Positions 7,658-15,291 of a stretch of 46,215 nt of DNA are shown piece after piece (the first letter of the stretch is position 1; each line of letters begins with the position of its first letter). Under the pieces are notes generated by a model. That model was not told the DNA's origin. It was given only the letters and a program-made list of their open reading frames with translations, and ran no database searches. The stretch comes from JBNKDD01 sp050288085 (lineage in GTDB: Bacteria; Chloroflexota; Anaerolineae; Aggregatilineales; UBA3940). The position numbers and the translations under genes are program-made. Location of the stretch: NCBI GenBank assembly GCA_050288085.1, contig JBNKDD010000011.1, positions 1 to 46,215 of the forward strand, read 5' to 3'.

Positions 7658-7740
7658 CCCTCATCCCCCGACCCCTTCTCCCTCAGGGCGAAGGGGAGAA
7701 AGTCCCTCTCCATGAGGGAGAGGGATTTAGGGTGAGGGCT
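7656..7740. repeat. Intergenic inverted-repeat element, CCCTCATCCC/GGGTGAGGG
   Basis: The outer arms AGCCCTCATCCC (7656-7667) and GGGTGAGGGCT (7730-7740) are inverted with one G-T type mismatch. Inner pyrimidine-rich and purine-rich tracts can form further stems, for example CCCTCTC with GAGGGAGAGGG. The element fills the whole gap between the lyxose isomerase and the LarA-like gene. It is of the same general type as 2-107 and may separate or attenuate expression of the two genes. Confidence 0.6.
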
Positions 7741-7757
7741 AGATACAAGGAAACACC

Positions 7758-9029
7758 ATGCAAATCAAACTCGCCTATGGCCGCCACGGGTTGGAAATCG
7801 ACCTGCCCGATTCAACCGACGTGTTCGAACCGGCATTTGTGCCGGGTCTGCCGGACGAACCCGCCGCTCTGCGTGACGCGCTCCGCCAGTCGATTAAGTC
7901 GCCGCCGCTGTCCGACCTGGTCAAACCGGGTGACACGGCGGTGATCGTCCACACCGATATCACCCGTGCCACGCCCAACGACCGGATCATCCCCGTGATC
8001 CTGGCTGAACTGGAATCCGCCGGGATCAGGCGGGAGGATATCACGCTGCTGAATGGGCTGGGCACCCATCGCTTCCAGACGGAGGCCGAACTGCGCGAGA
8101 TGCTGGGCGATCAGGTGGTCGATCACTACCGCTGCTTGCAGCACGACTGCCACGACGATGACAACCTTGTCTCTTTGGGAGAAACGTCGCTGGGCCACCC
8201 GGTGCGCGTCAACCGCCTGTACCTGGAATCGGATGTCAAAATCCTGACCGGGTTCATTGAGCCGCATTTATTCGCCGGATTCAGCGGCGGGCCAAAGGCG
8301 ATTCTCCCGTCGCTGGCCGGGGTGGAGAGCGTGTTCAGCAATCACGGGCTGCATATGATCGCTCACCCCAACGCCACCTGGGGCGTGATCGACGATAACC
8401 CGATCTGGCAGGAGATGAGCGAGGTCGCCCTGCTCACCGAGCCGACCTTTCTGCTCAACGTGGCGTTGAACGTCAAGCGGGAGATCACCGGGATTTTTGC
8501 CGGGGAGATGTTAGCGGCTCACGCGGTGGGCCGGGCATTTGTCAAAGAGCACGCGATGGTGGGAGTCGATGCGCCTTACGATATCGTGGTGACGACCAAC
8601 AGCGGTTACCCGCTTGACCAGAACCTCTACCAGTCGGTCAAGGGGATGAGTGCCGCGGCGCAGATCGTCCGGGAGGGCGGGGCGATCATCATGGTGGCGG
8701 CCTGTGAGGATGGTATCCCCGATCACGGGTGTTATGCCGATCTGCTGGTCGAAGCCGGGACGCCCCAGCGCATGATGGAGATCATCTCTGTGCCGGGCTA
8801 CCGGGAGCAAGATCAATGGCAGGTGCAGTTACAGGCCCAGATTCAGCTCAAGGCGGATGTGCACGTTTATAGCGATGGCCTGACAGACGACCAGATCACG
8901 CGGGCGATGTTCACACCCTGCCGGGACATCATGCAGACGATCACGGAACTCCGGGAGAAATTCGGCTCGGCGGCGCGGATTTGCGTCCTGCCTGATGGCC
9001 CCCAGACGATTCCCTATCTACAGGAATAG
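7758..9029 (+). CDS. LarA-family nickel-pincer racemase/epimerase
   Basis: The 423-residue protein belongs to the LarA (DUF2088) family. LarA uses a nickel-pincer nucleotide to racemise lactate; relatives act on other alpha-hydroxy acids, including sugar acids. His104 (GTHR), His170 (EPHLFAGFSGG), Lys180 (GGPKAILPS) and His196 (NHG) are spaced exactly as His108, His174, Lys184 and His200 of lactate racemase, so cofactor attachment and catalysis should be intact. The N-terminal DITRATPN motif is also present. None of the cofactor-making genes larB, larC or larE is in the window. Position after the sugar genes suggests an aldonate or similar sugar-acid substrate rather than lactate, but this is inference. 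Confidence 0.9.
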   Translation: MQIKLAYGRHGLEIDLPDSTDVFEPAFVPGLPDEPAALRDALRQSIKSPPLSDLVKPGDTAVIVHTDITRATPNDRIIPVILAELESAGIRREDITLLNGLGTHRFQTEAELREMLGDQVVDHYRCLQHDCHDDDNLVSLGETSLGHPVRVNRLYLESDVKILTGFIEPHLFAGFSGGPKAILPSLAGVESVFSNHGLHMIAHPNATWGVIDDNPIWQEMSEVALLTEPTFLLNVALNVKREITGIFAGEMLAAHAVGRAFVKEHAMVGVDAPYDIVVTTNSGYPLDQNLYQSVKGMSAAAQIVREGGAIIMVAACEDGIPDHGCYADLLVEAGTPQRMMEIISVPGYREQDQWQVQLQAQIQLKADVHVYSDGLTDDQITRAMFTPCRDIMQTITELREKFGSAARICVLPDGPQTIPYLQE

Positions 9030-9034
9030 TAGTT

Positions 9035-9427
9035 TCAGGCGATACGCGTTTTCTTGGTGAGCTGCGACAGGCATAGCTGCTTCAAATCGTTGAGGTCGGT
9101 TTTGCCCTTTTTCAGCACCCCGACGACCTGCGCGGGCCATTGGATGTCGTTTTCTTTGTAGCAGACCGTATAATCTGCTGACCAGATAATGACCGGAACA
9201 GCCGCCCGGATCGGGTCAGCCTGCAAGTAATCCAGCACCTGGTACCCATCCATGACGGGCATGTGCAAATCCAGCAGGATGAGCCGGGGGATTTGCGCTG
9301 AGATGAACGCAATCGCTTCAGCCCCGTTTTGGGCGACTTCTACGCGGAGTATATCCTCAAACAAAAACCGGCCAACGTCCTGACAGGCCTCATTATCATC
9401 AACTACCAGCATATAATCCTGTGTCAT
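9035..9427 (-). CDS. Stand-alone response-regulator receiver protein
   Basis: The 130-residue protein is one CheY-like receiver domain. Acidic pocket residues Asp10 and Asp11, the phospho-acceptor Asp53 (LLDLHMP) and the lysine of VLKKGK are present. The usual Thr/Ser switch position is Ser in IIWSAD. There is no output domain, so it should act by protein contact or phosphorelay. A close paralogue lies 174 bases upstream on the same strand. It ends 5 bases from the convergent LarA-like gene. No histidine kinase is adjacent; the nearest one in the window is at 21878. Confidence 0.88.
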   Translation of the reverse strand: MTQDYMLVVDDNEACQDVGRFLFEDILRVEVAQNGAEAIAFISAQIPRLILLDLHMPVMDGYQVLDYLQADPIRAAVPVIIWSADYTVCYKENDIQWPAQVVGVLKKGKTDLNDLKQLCLSQLTKKTRIA

Positions 9428-9601
9428 TTCTATGTATACCTTGTAGATTCAGTGTAATCAGTTACGTGTATGATAGACGACCGATGTTCAGAAATTGTTC
9501 ACAAATCATGCAGGTTGCCTTCAAAAACTGTTAGCCTGGACGCATAAACTTCGCGGTTCCTCGACCTTGAGAAGCTTTTCCAAACCATGAGCTGTTTCCA
9601 C

Positions 9602-9976
9602 TTAATGCAATCTCCCGGTGATTTGCGACATGCATAATTCCTGCAAGGTATCGATTTCTATACGACCCTTTTTTAACACCCTGACAACCTGTGTGGGCCA
9701 TCGTTCATAGTCGGTATCATAGCTTGCTGACCAGATAATGACCGGGATAGAGGCCAGCACCGGATCGGTTTGCAGAAAATCCAGCACTTCGTACCCGCTC
9801 ATGAGGGGCATGTTCAAATCAAGCAATATAACGCCGGGTATTTGTGTTGAGATGCAATTGACTGCTTCAATGCCGTTCCGGGCGGTTTCTACCCGCAAAA
9901 GATCCTCGAATAAGATTCTTCCAATATCTCGACAAGCATCATTATCATCAACTATCAATAAATAATCGTCCATCAT
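9602..9976 (-). CDS. Stand-alone response-regulator receiver protein, paralogue
   Basis: This 124-residue receiver shares its layout and much of its sequence with the 9035-9427 protein: DDYLLIVDDNDACRDIGR, Asp53 in LLDLNMP, IIWSAS and VLKKGR. The two clearly arose by duplication. It lacks an output domain. It differs from its neighbour in the loop after the switch strand, where it is shorter, so the two may have different partners. The start has a weak purine-rich ribosome-binding site. The 220 bases upstream are shared with the divergent degV gene. Confidence 0.87.
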   Translation of the reverse strand: MMDDYLLIVDDNDACRDIGRILFEDLLRVETARNGIEAVNCISTQIPGVILLDLNMPLMSGYEVLDFLQTDPVLASIPVIIWSASYDTDYERWPTQVVRVLKKGRIEIDTLQELCMSQITGRLH

Positions 9977-10101
9977 TTCTCCCCTGTATTCTTATTCAGA
10001 AAGATGAGTCGCCTGTGACCCAGTCCTGATCTGATAAGTTGATGATAGGCGATCCATGTTTTAAAAGTGTGGCGAATGTTTATTAAAAGTGTAAAAAATT
10101 C

Positions 10102-10148
10102 ACTGGTCTTACCGGTTGAAAAAAGTGGAAATCGCTGGTCTTACCTGT
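10102..10148 (+). promoter_or_regulatory. Paired FadR/GntR-like operators before degV
   Basis: Two copies of an imperfect dyad with the core TGGTCTTACC occur: ACTGGTCTTACCGGT (10102-10116) and GCTGGTCTTACCTGT (10134-10148). Their centres are 32 bases apart, about three helical turns, so two dimers could bind on one face of the DNA. The TGGT-N3-ACC core is the established recognition pattern of the FadR/PdhR/LldR branch of GntR regulators. The sites lie 49-95 bases before the degV start and could also control the divergent receiver gene. Confidence 0.55.
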
Positions 10149-10196
10149 CACAATTAGAGGGTGAAATTTATCGCTTAGACAATTGAGGAAAGCCAA

Positions 10197-11057
10197 ATGA
10201 CTCATAAAATCGCCATTATTACCGACAGCGCCAGCGACCTCCCCGCCGAGATGCAGGCGGAGTATGACATTGATATCGTTCCCCTGTATGTGATCTGGGG
10301 TGGGCAGGAACTCCGTGACCGGGTGGATATCCAACCGGAGGACTTTTACCGGCGGATCGAAACCGACCGGGAGCATCCTTCTACCTCGCAGCCGACTCCG
10401 CAGGATTTCGCTGCGGCTATCGAGCGGGCCAAAGCAAAAGGCGCAGAAGATGTCGTTATTTTTACGATCAGTACGGGGATGAGCAGCACCAACAATGCGG
10501 CGCATCAGGCGGCGGAAAAGATCTCCGGTATCCGGGTGACAATTGTTGATACCAAAGCCAACACGATGAGTGAAGGCTGGCAGGTGTTAGCCGCTGCCCG
10601 CGCCCGTGATGCGGGTGGCAGCGTCCAGGAGATTGTTGAGGCGGCGGAGCATGTGCGTGAACATATTGTGACCCTGCTGTACGTCGATACCTTGAAATAT
10701 CTTCACCGGGGAGGCCGGATCGGGGGGGCTGTCCGGTTGATGGGATCGGCTATCAACCTCAAGCCGCTGCTGATGGTCGATCACGAAACGGGGATTGTCG
10801 AGGCGCATCAACGCACCCGCACCCGCAACCGGGCCATCGAAACCCTGTATCAAGACTTCTTCAAACAACTTGACCTGACCAAGCCGATTCGTGTTGCCAT
10901 TATGCACGGCAACGTGATCGAAGATGTGAAGGAACTGGCCGAGCGGATCAAGCGGGAATACAACCCGGTCGAAATCCTGACCGGGCTGACTTCGCCGGTT
11001 CTGGGTGTGCACACCGGGCCGGGCGCAATTGCGTTGTGTGGCTATGCGGCTGATTGA
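10197..11057 (+). CDS. DegV family fatty-acid-binding protein
   Basis: The 286-residue protein begins with the DegV signature IITDSASDLP and contains PLYVIWGGQELRD, TSQPTPQDF, the lipid-contacting FTISTGMSSTNNAA, VDTKANTMSEG and the YLHRGGRIG motif. DegV/FakB proteins bind a fatty acid and, in Firmicutes, present it to the kinase FakA. No FakA (DAK-type) kinase gene is nearby. GAGGAAAG precedes the ATG. The gene is convergent with the ACT-domain gene, only 4 bases away. The paired FadR-like operators upstream suggest control by a fatty-acid- or metabolite-sensing GntR protein. Confidence 0.93.
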   Translation: MTHKIAIITDSASDLPAEMQAEYDIDIVPLYVIWGGQELRDRVDIQPEDFYRRIETDREHPSTSQPTPQDFAAAIERAKAKGAEDVVIFTISTGMSSTNNAAHQAAEKISGIRVTIVDTKANTMSEGWQVLAAARARDAGGSVQEIVEAAEHVREHIVTLLYVDTLKYLHRGGRIGGAVRLMGSAINLKPLLMVDHETGIVEAHQRTRTRNRAIETLYQDFFKQLDLTKPIRVAIMHGNVIEDVKELAERIKREYNPVEILTGLTSPVLGVHTGPGAIALCGYAAD

Positions 11058-11061
11058 TCCC

Positions 11062-11445
11062 TTACATCACGGCCATCCCGCCCGCGACCTGCCTGGCTCC
11101 ATTCAGATCATCGACGCAGAGCACCACTTTGCCGTTAGTCATCACGTACACGCCGTCGATGTTGATGCCTGCCGCTGCCATGACGCGGGCTACATCGCCG
11201 AGAGTGCCGGGCTGGTCGAGGATATTGACGATTAATACTTCGCGGGTGGTGTATTCGACCTGAGCGTCGTTCAGTGCTTTGCTCGCTTTTTTCGGGTCAT
11301 GGGCCACAAAGTTGACCACGATCTTCCCTTCGATTGGTGCACCCCGGATCGCTTCGATGTTGATGTTTGCCTCGCCCAGCAGTTCACCGAGTGCGGCCAA
11401 TGTGCCGGGTCGATCTTCCAGTCTTACCGTGAATTCGATAGCCAT
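11062..11445 (-). CDS. Double ACT-domain protein
   Basis: The 127-residue protein is made of two ACT domains in tandem: the first begins MAIEFTVRLEDRPGTLAALG, the second VLIVNILDQPGTLGDVARV. Each has the ligand-binding D/E-x-PG turn. ACT domains bind amino acids or other small ligands and regulate enzymes or transporters; stand-alone pairs like this have no assigned function here. An upstream in-frame ATG at 11466 exists, but the ATG at 11445 follows a GGGAG ribosome-binding site at good spacing and starts exactly at the first ACT strand. No amino-acid biosynthesis gene is adjacent. Confidence 0.85.
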   Translation of the reverse strand: MAIEFTVRLEDRPGTLAALGELLGEANINIEAIRGAPIEGKIVVNFVAHDPKKASKALNDAQVEYTTREVLIVNILDQPGTLGDVARVMAAAGINIDGVYVMTNGKVVLCVDDLNGARQVAGGMAVM

Positions 11446-11627
11446 TGTCCGCTCTCCCTGAATCAAACGCCGTTGAGATCATTGTGGTATAGAACGGGAG
11501 CGGAGTCAAATCGGTGCCAGTCTTGGATCATACTGCCCGGCCTGTAGTATAATCGATAATAGACGGTATATCAGCAGACATTGAATGGGTCGAAAGACTT
11601 TTCCTGGGGACGTAAAGGATAAATAAA

Positions 11628-12245
11628 ATGGATAAGGAAAAGCTGCCTGCAGAAGCTCATGATTTGGGTGAGCTGGTGGCTGAATACGAGACCATTACTC
11701 GACAGAAAGTCGTTACGTTGGGGATGATAGCAGTTGTTTTCGTCTCAACCGGATTGGCTGTAATCCTGGGTACTGAAAATGTCACCGCCGGGGTTTTATC
11801 TCTTGGCTTTGGTCTCTTTATGGCTATTGGAGCTGTACGAGCCAGTTGGGATGTCCGCACCGTATATGTTTTCACAGAAGGATTGATCAATACTGGAACC
11901 GGGGAAAAAGAAGTCGTCAAATGGGATGATGTTGCCAGGGCTAAGCTAAAATGCATTGTGTACCGATCTACGACCAAACCATATCTTTTATGTACACTTC
12001 AGCTCAGGTCTGGGCTGATACTCAAGTATGTATACACCCTTGAGCAAGCATTACAGTTCTGTCAGCATGTGCATAACCAATTTACTGCCCGAAGTTTCGG
12101 TTGCAGCTACAAAAGAGAACGTGAATACAGCAGAGAAACTTATTATATGGACTACAATCAGCTCACTGTTATGGTGGAAGAGCAATCTTCAGAGATGCCC
12201 TGGCAGCAAGCAGGGCAATTGACTGGTGGGGATGACGATAGGTAG
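11628..12245 (+). CDS. Uncharacterised membrane protein with PH-like C-terminal region
   Basis: The 205-residue protein has a short charged N-terminus, two hydrophobic segments (about residues 27-48 and 52-71) and a soluble remainder beginning TVYVFTEGLINTGTGEKEVVKWDDVARAKL. That pattern of a strand, a turn and a WDDV motif resembles bacterial PH-like membrane proteins such as the DUF6585 type; this is a loose resemblance. A TATAAT box at 11548-11553 lies 74 bases upstream with only a weak -35 candidate. No functional neighbour is evident, and the function is unknown. Confidence 0.75.
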   Translation: MDKEKLPAEAHDLGELVAEYETITRQKVVTLGMIAVVFVSTGLAVILGTENVTAGVLSLGFGLFMAIGAVRASWDVRTVYVFTEGLINTGTGEKEVVKWDDVARAKLKCIVYRSTTKPYLLCTLQLRSGLILKYVYTLEQALQFCQHVHNQFTARSFGCSYKREREYSRETYYMDYNQLTVMVEEQSSEMPWQQAGQLTGGDDDR

Positions 12246-12386
12246 GATCAGGTCCGTCCTCCTGGTATCTCATTTTGTGCCCCCGCGCGATACAATAACT
12301 TGTGGTGATGTGCCTCTCCGAAAGGGGATGGTACAATTGCCGCTCTTATGACAGGCACATTCGTGCTGACACTCAGGAGGGTGAGA

Positions 12387-13277
12387 ATGAAAACCACGTT
12401 AAATGACTTGCTGGCATCCGGCGATCCGATCATCACCGATGGCGCGATGGGCACCATGCTGTTTAAGATGGGATTGGAACACGGCGGTGCACCGGAATTA
12501 TGGAACGTCGAGCAGCCGGACAAGATCGCCAGTATCCATCAGGCTTATGTCGATGCCGGGTCACAGATCATCCTGACCAACACCTTTGGCTGTAACAGCC
12601 TTCGCCTCGACCTGCACAAACTCTCCGACCGGGCCGCCGAATTCAACAAGGCGGCGGCGAAGGTCGCCCGCGAGGTCGCCGATAATGCATCGCATGGCGT
12701 GGTCGTTGCCGGGGATATGGGGCCGACCGGGAGCATCCTGCTGCCCTATGGCGACATGGAATTCGATACCGCTGTTGAGGTATTCGAGGAGCAGGCCCGC
12801 GCCCTGATCGAGGGTGGGGTAGACGTGATCTGGATCGAAACGATGTCCGACCTGGAAGAAGTCCGGGCTGCCGTCGAAGCGGTGCGCAAGGTCGATCCGA
12901 ACTTCCCGATCGTCACCACCATGACCTTTGATACCGGCGGTTTCACCATGATGGGGGTCTCCCCGGAAAAGGCATTTGAAACGCTTGGTTCATTCGATGT
13001 GCTGGCGCTGGGCGGCAACTGCGGCAATGGTATCGAAGAGATCGTCGGCGTGATCGAGAAGATGAAAGATATGGACAAAGCCGGTATGCCCATCGTCGCT
13101 AAGGCTAATGCCGGTATCCCCCACATCGAGGATGGTGTGCCGGTCTACGATGCTACCCCCGAAAAGATGGGGCAATATGCCGTGAAGGTACGCGGACTCG
13201 GTGCACAGATCATCGGCGGCTGCTGCGGCAGCACTCCGGATCACATCCGGGAGATCGCAAAGGCGCTGGGTAAATAA
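12387..13277 (+). CDS. Homocysteine S-methyltransferase family protein
   Basis: The 296-residue protein is a single homocysteine-binding methyltransferase domain like the N-terminal module of MetH or betaine-homocysteine methyltransferase. The zinc ligands are visible as Cys212 (GGNCGNG) and Cys279-Cys280 (GGCCGS). Other motifs are ITDGAMGTML, TNTFGCNSLRL, GDMGPTGS and WIETMSDLEE. It should transfer a methyl group from a folate, corrinoid or methylated donor to homocysteine, giving methionine. A start at 12348 is in frame, but the ATG at 12387 follows AGGAGG at ideal spacing. metF and a methyl-THF methyltransferase elsewhere in the window make a split methionine synthase plausible, although a cobalamin-binding subunit is missing here. 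Confidence 0.9.
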   Translation: MKTTLNDLLASGDPIITDGAMGTMLFKMGLEHGGAPELWNVEQPDKIASIHQAYVDAGSQIILTNTFGCNSLRLDLHKLSDRAAEFNKAAAKVAREVADNASHGVVVAGDMGPTGSILLPYGDMEFDTAVEVFEEQARALIEGGVDVIWIETMSDLEEVRAAVEAVRKVDPNFPIVTTMTFDTGGFTMMGVSPEKAFETLGSFDVLALGGNCGNGIEEIVGVIEKMKDMDKAGMPIVAKANAGIPHIEDGVPVYDATPEKMGQYAVKVRGLGAQIIGGCCGSTPDHIREIAKALGK

Positions 13278-13306
13278 CAAGTATCGTCCGGAGGCAGAAT
13301 CCTTTT

Positions 13307-13346
13307 GTCCACGAATTACACAAATTCAAAGGAAAAATTCGTGGAC
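13307..13346. repeat. Inverted repeat with GTCCACGAATT arms
   Basis: Perfect 11-base arms GTCCACGAATT (13307-13317) and AATTCGTGGAC (13336-13346) flank an 18-base loop, after the homocysteine methyltransferase gene. The arms and the loop start resemble a dispersed intergenic repeat I recall from many bacterial genomes. There is no T-run in the plus direction, so it is not a typical terminator. Confidence 0.5.
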
Positions 13347-13426
13347 TCTCCACCTTCAGCAGTGGGAAGGACGGTTTTGTTTTGTGATAGAATCGGGTAT
13401 GAGCTAAAAAGTCAGGGAAGATAACC

Positions 13427-13978
13427 ATGTCTGATGTTACTCAAATCCAGATGCAGGCTCAGGAGTTCCTGGCGCTGCCTGAATCTAATCTACCTGCGGA
13501 ATTGATCGACGGCGAGGTGATCATGAGTCCTGCCCCGCGTGACACCCATCAGAAGATTGTTGGGCTGTTGTACCAACAGCTTCTCAAACTGGTCGAAGGT
13601 GGCGAACTTCGTTTCAGCCCGAATGACGTGGTGCTGGACGAGCAGAACGTGGTACAGCCGGATTTATTCTGGGTGAGTGGGTCAGAAAGTGCCTGCCAAT
13701 TGAACGAACAGGATTATTGGGAAGGCGCACCTGATCTGGTGGTCGAAGTCGTTTCGCCGGGGTCGGCCCGCCTCGACAAGATCGACAAGCTGCGGCTGTA
13801 CGAAAAACACGATGTTCGTGAATACTGGATTGTCGAGCCGCATGAACAGTATATAGAAGTGTATCAGGCCGGGGAGTCTGGATTCAGCTTGCAGGGTACT
13901 TATGGGCCGGATGAAGCTTCTGCTTCAGCCGTCCTGAATGGCAAAACCGTCGAACTGAAATCGGTATTTCACCGGTAG
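13427..13978 (+). CDS. Uma2 family (DUF820) restriction-endonuclease-fold protein
   Basis: The 183-residue protein shows the Uma2/DUF820 pattern: PAELIDGEVIMSPAP, VQPDLFWVS, APDLVVEVVSPGSARLDKIDKLRLYEKHDVREYWIV. The PD...EVVSP...K arrangement is a PD-(D/E)XK nuclease-like core. These proteins are abundant in Cyanobacteria and Chloroflexota and are often annotated as endonucleases, but activity is rarely shown. It is followed after 6 bases by the DUF1638 gene and may be co-transcribed with it. No mobile-element ends flank it. Confidence 0.9.
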   Translation: MSDVTQIQMQAQEFLALPESNLPAELIDGEVIMSPAPRDTHQKIVGLLYQQLLKLVEGGELRFSPNDVVLDEQNVVQPDLFWVSGSESACQLNEQDYWEGAPDLVVEVVSPGSARLDKIDKLRLYEKHDVREYWIVEPHEQYIEVYQAGESGFSLQGTYGPDEASASAVLNGKTVELKSVFHR

Positions 13979-13984
13979 TATCGA

Positions 13985-14578
13985 ATGGCAGTTCTGTTCG
14001 TAGCTTGTGGGGCGCTGGCCCGCGAGGTGATCGCGATCCGCGACCGGCATCAACTGGATGCCAAAATCCTGGCGGTGCCCGCCCTGCTGCATAATACTCC
14101 GGATCGAATCCCGGAGGCGGTTGCCAAACGCATCGAAGCGGAGCGCGACCATTACGAGCGGGTGCTCATCCTGTACGGCGACTGCGGAACCGGCGGTATG
14201 CTTGATGACAAATTAGCCGATCTGGGCATTGAGCGGATCAGCGGGCCGCACTGCTACGAACAATACGCCGGGGCGGAGACCTTCGCCGGGTTGATGGACG
14301 AGGAACCCGGAACCTTCTTCCTGACCGATTACCTGACCCAATCCTTTGACCACCTGGTGATCAAGGGACTGGGCCTTGATCGGGACCCGGAACTGCGGGA
14401 TATGATCTTCGCCAATTACCACCGGGTGGTCTATTTGCAGCAGCGCGAGGATGATGACCTGCTCCAGAAAGCCAGGGATGCAGCCCAGGCGCTTAAATTG
14501 CCCTTAGAGGTGCGGTTCACCGGGTACGGCGCATTGGAAAGTCGGCTGCTGGACTGGTACAACAATCACCACGAATAA
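13985..14578 (+). CDS. DUF1638 domain protein
   Basis: The 197-residue protein begins AVLFVACGALAREV and has LLHNTPDRIPEAV, LYGDCGTGG, GPHCYEQYAG and GTFFLTDYLTQSFD, matching DUF1638. Conserved Cys residues in ACGAL, GDCGTGG and PHCYE could bind a metal or cofactor. DUF1638 genes are often found near corrinoid-dependent methyltransferases, and this window has folate/homocysteine methyl-transfer genes on both sides. The biochemical role is unknown. It lies 6 bases after the Uma2 gene and 11 bases before the LysE gene, so the three could form an operon. Confidence 0.85.
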   Translation: MAVLFVACGALAREVIAIRDRHQLDAKILAVPALLHNTPDRIPEAVAKRIEAERDHYERVLILYGDCGTGGMLDDKLADLGIERISGPHCYEQYAGAETFAGLMDEEPGTFFLTDYLTQSFDHLVIKGLGLDRDPELRDMIFANYHRVVYLQQREDDDLLQKARDAAQALKLPLEVRFTGYGALESRLLDWYNNHHE

Positions 14579-14589
14579 AAGAGTTTTAT

Positions 14590-15219
14590 ATGACCTGGAA
14601 TACCTATCTGGCTTTTATTGTTGCAGCCACCGTGTTGATCGTGACACCTGGCTCCAACATGATGACGATAGTTTCTCACGCCATGCAGTACGGGCTGCGG
14701 CGGTCGTTGTTCACTATTGCCGGAGTATCGATCTCACACAGCATGTTCTTTGCTGTCACCTCTTTAGGCATTGCCGCCCTGCTGATGAAATCAGCGGCGG
14801 TTTTCCAGTGGATCAAGTGGATTGGCGTGGCCTATCTACTCTGGATGGGGATCAAGCAGTGGATTACCAACCCATCCCTGTCAGAAGCGGAGGTTACCCG
14901 CTCGACAGAAGACCGCCCTGGGTGGTCATTGGCGCTGCAAGGGTTCACCGTCAATACCACCAATCCCAATGCGCTGGTCTTCTATGCGGCGTTTTTTCCA
15001 CCTTTTCTGAATCCGTCTATCCCGGTGGGACCGCAGTTGATCATCATGGGCGCGTCCTTTGTCTCGATCCTGATCGTGGTATCCCTCATCTATGCGCTGA
15101 TCGCCGACCGCTCCCGGACATTGTTTACCACCTCGAAGCAGCGTAGAACTCAGAGCCGGATCAGCGGGTCACTGTTGATCGGAGCGGGGCTGTTGTTGGC
15201 AACCGTTCGCACCAAATAG
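14590..15219 (+). CDS. LysE/RhtB family amino-acid exporter
   Basis: The 209-residue integral membrane protein has the LysE family start TVLIVTPGSNMMTIVSHAMQYGLRRS, the central YLLWMGIKQW segment and TTNPNALVFYAAFFPPFL, with about six membrane segments. Members export lysine, threonine, homoserine lactone or other amino acids and metabolites from the cytoplasm. It follows the DUF1638 gene by 11 bases. The C-terminal region after the fifth segment carries a basic stretch (TTSKQRRTQSR). The substrate cannot be assigned. Confidence 0.9.
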   Translation: MTWNTYLAFIVAATVLIVTPGSNMMTIVSHAMQYGLRRSLFTIAGVSISHSMFFAVTSLGIAALLMKSAAVFQWIKWIGVAYLLWMGIKQWITNPSLSEAEVTRSTEDRPGWSLALQGFTVNTTNPNALVFYAAFFPPFLNPSIPVGPQLIIMGASFVSILIVVSLIYALIADRSRTLFTTSKQRRTQSRISGSLLIGAGLLLATVRTK

Positions 15220-15234
15220 CCGCCGCCGAAAATA

Positions 15235-15243
15235 TGCTATACT
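15235..15243 (+). promoter_or_regulatory. Extended -10 promoter for the WD40 kinase
   Basis: TGCTATACT fits an extended -10 element (TG-n-TATACT) about 50 bases before the kinase start. No good -35 box is found at the normal distance. Similar ATGCTATA sequences precede genes at 20778, 38440 and 44812. Confidence 0.45.
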
Positions 15244-15291
15244 GGCGATTGTTTATTTCAACAGGGCACACCATTTATGGGGGCAGGTGCT

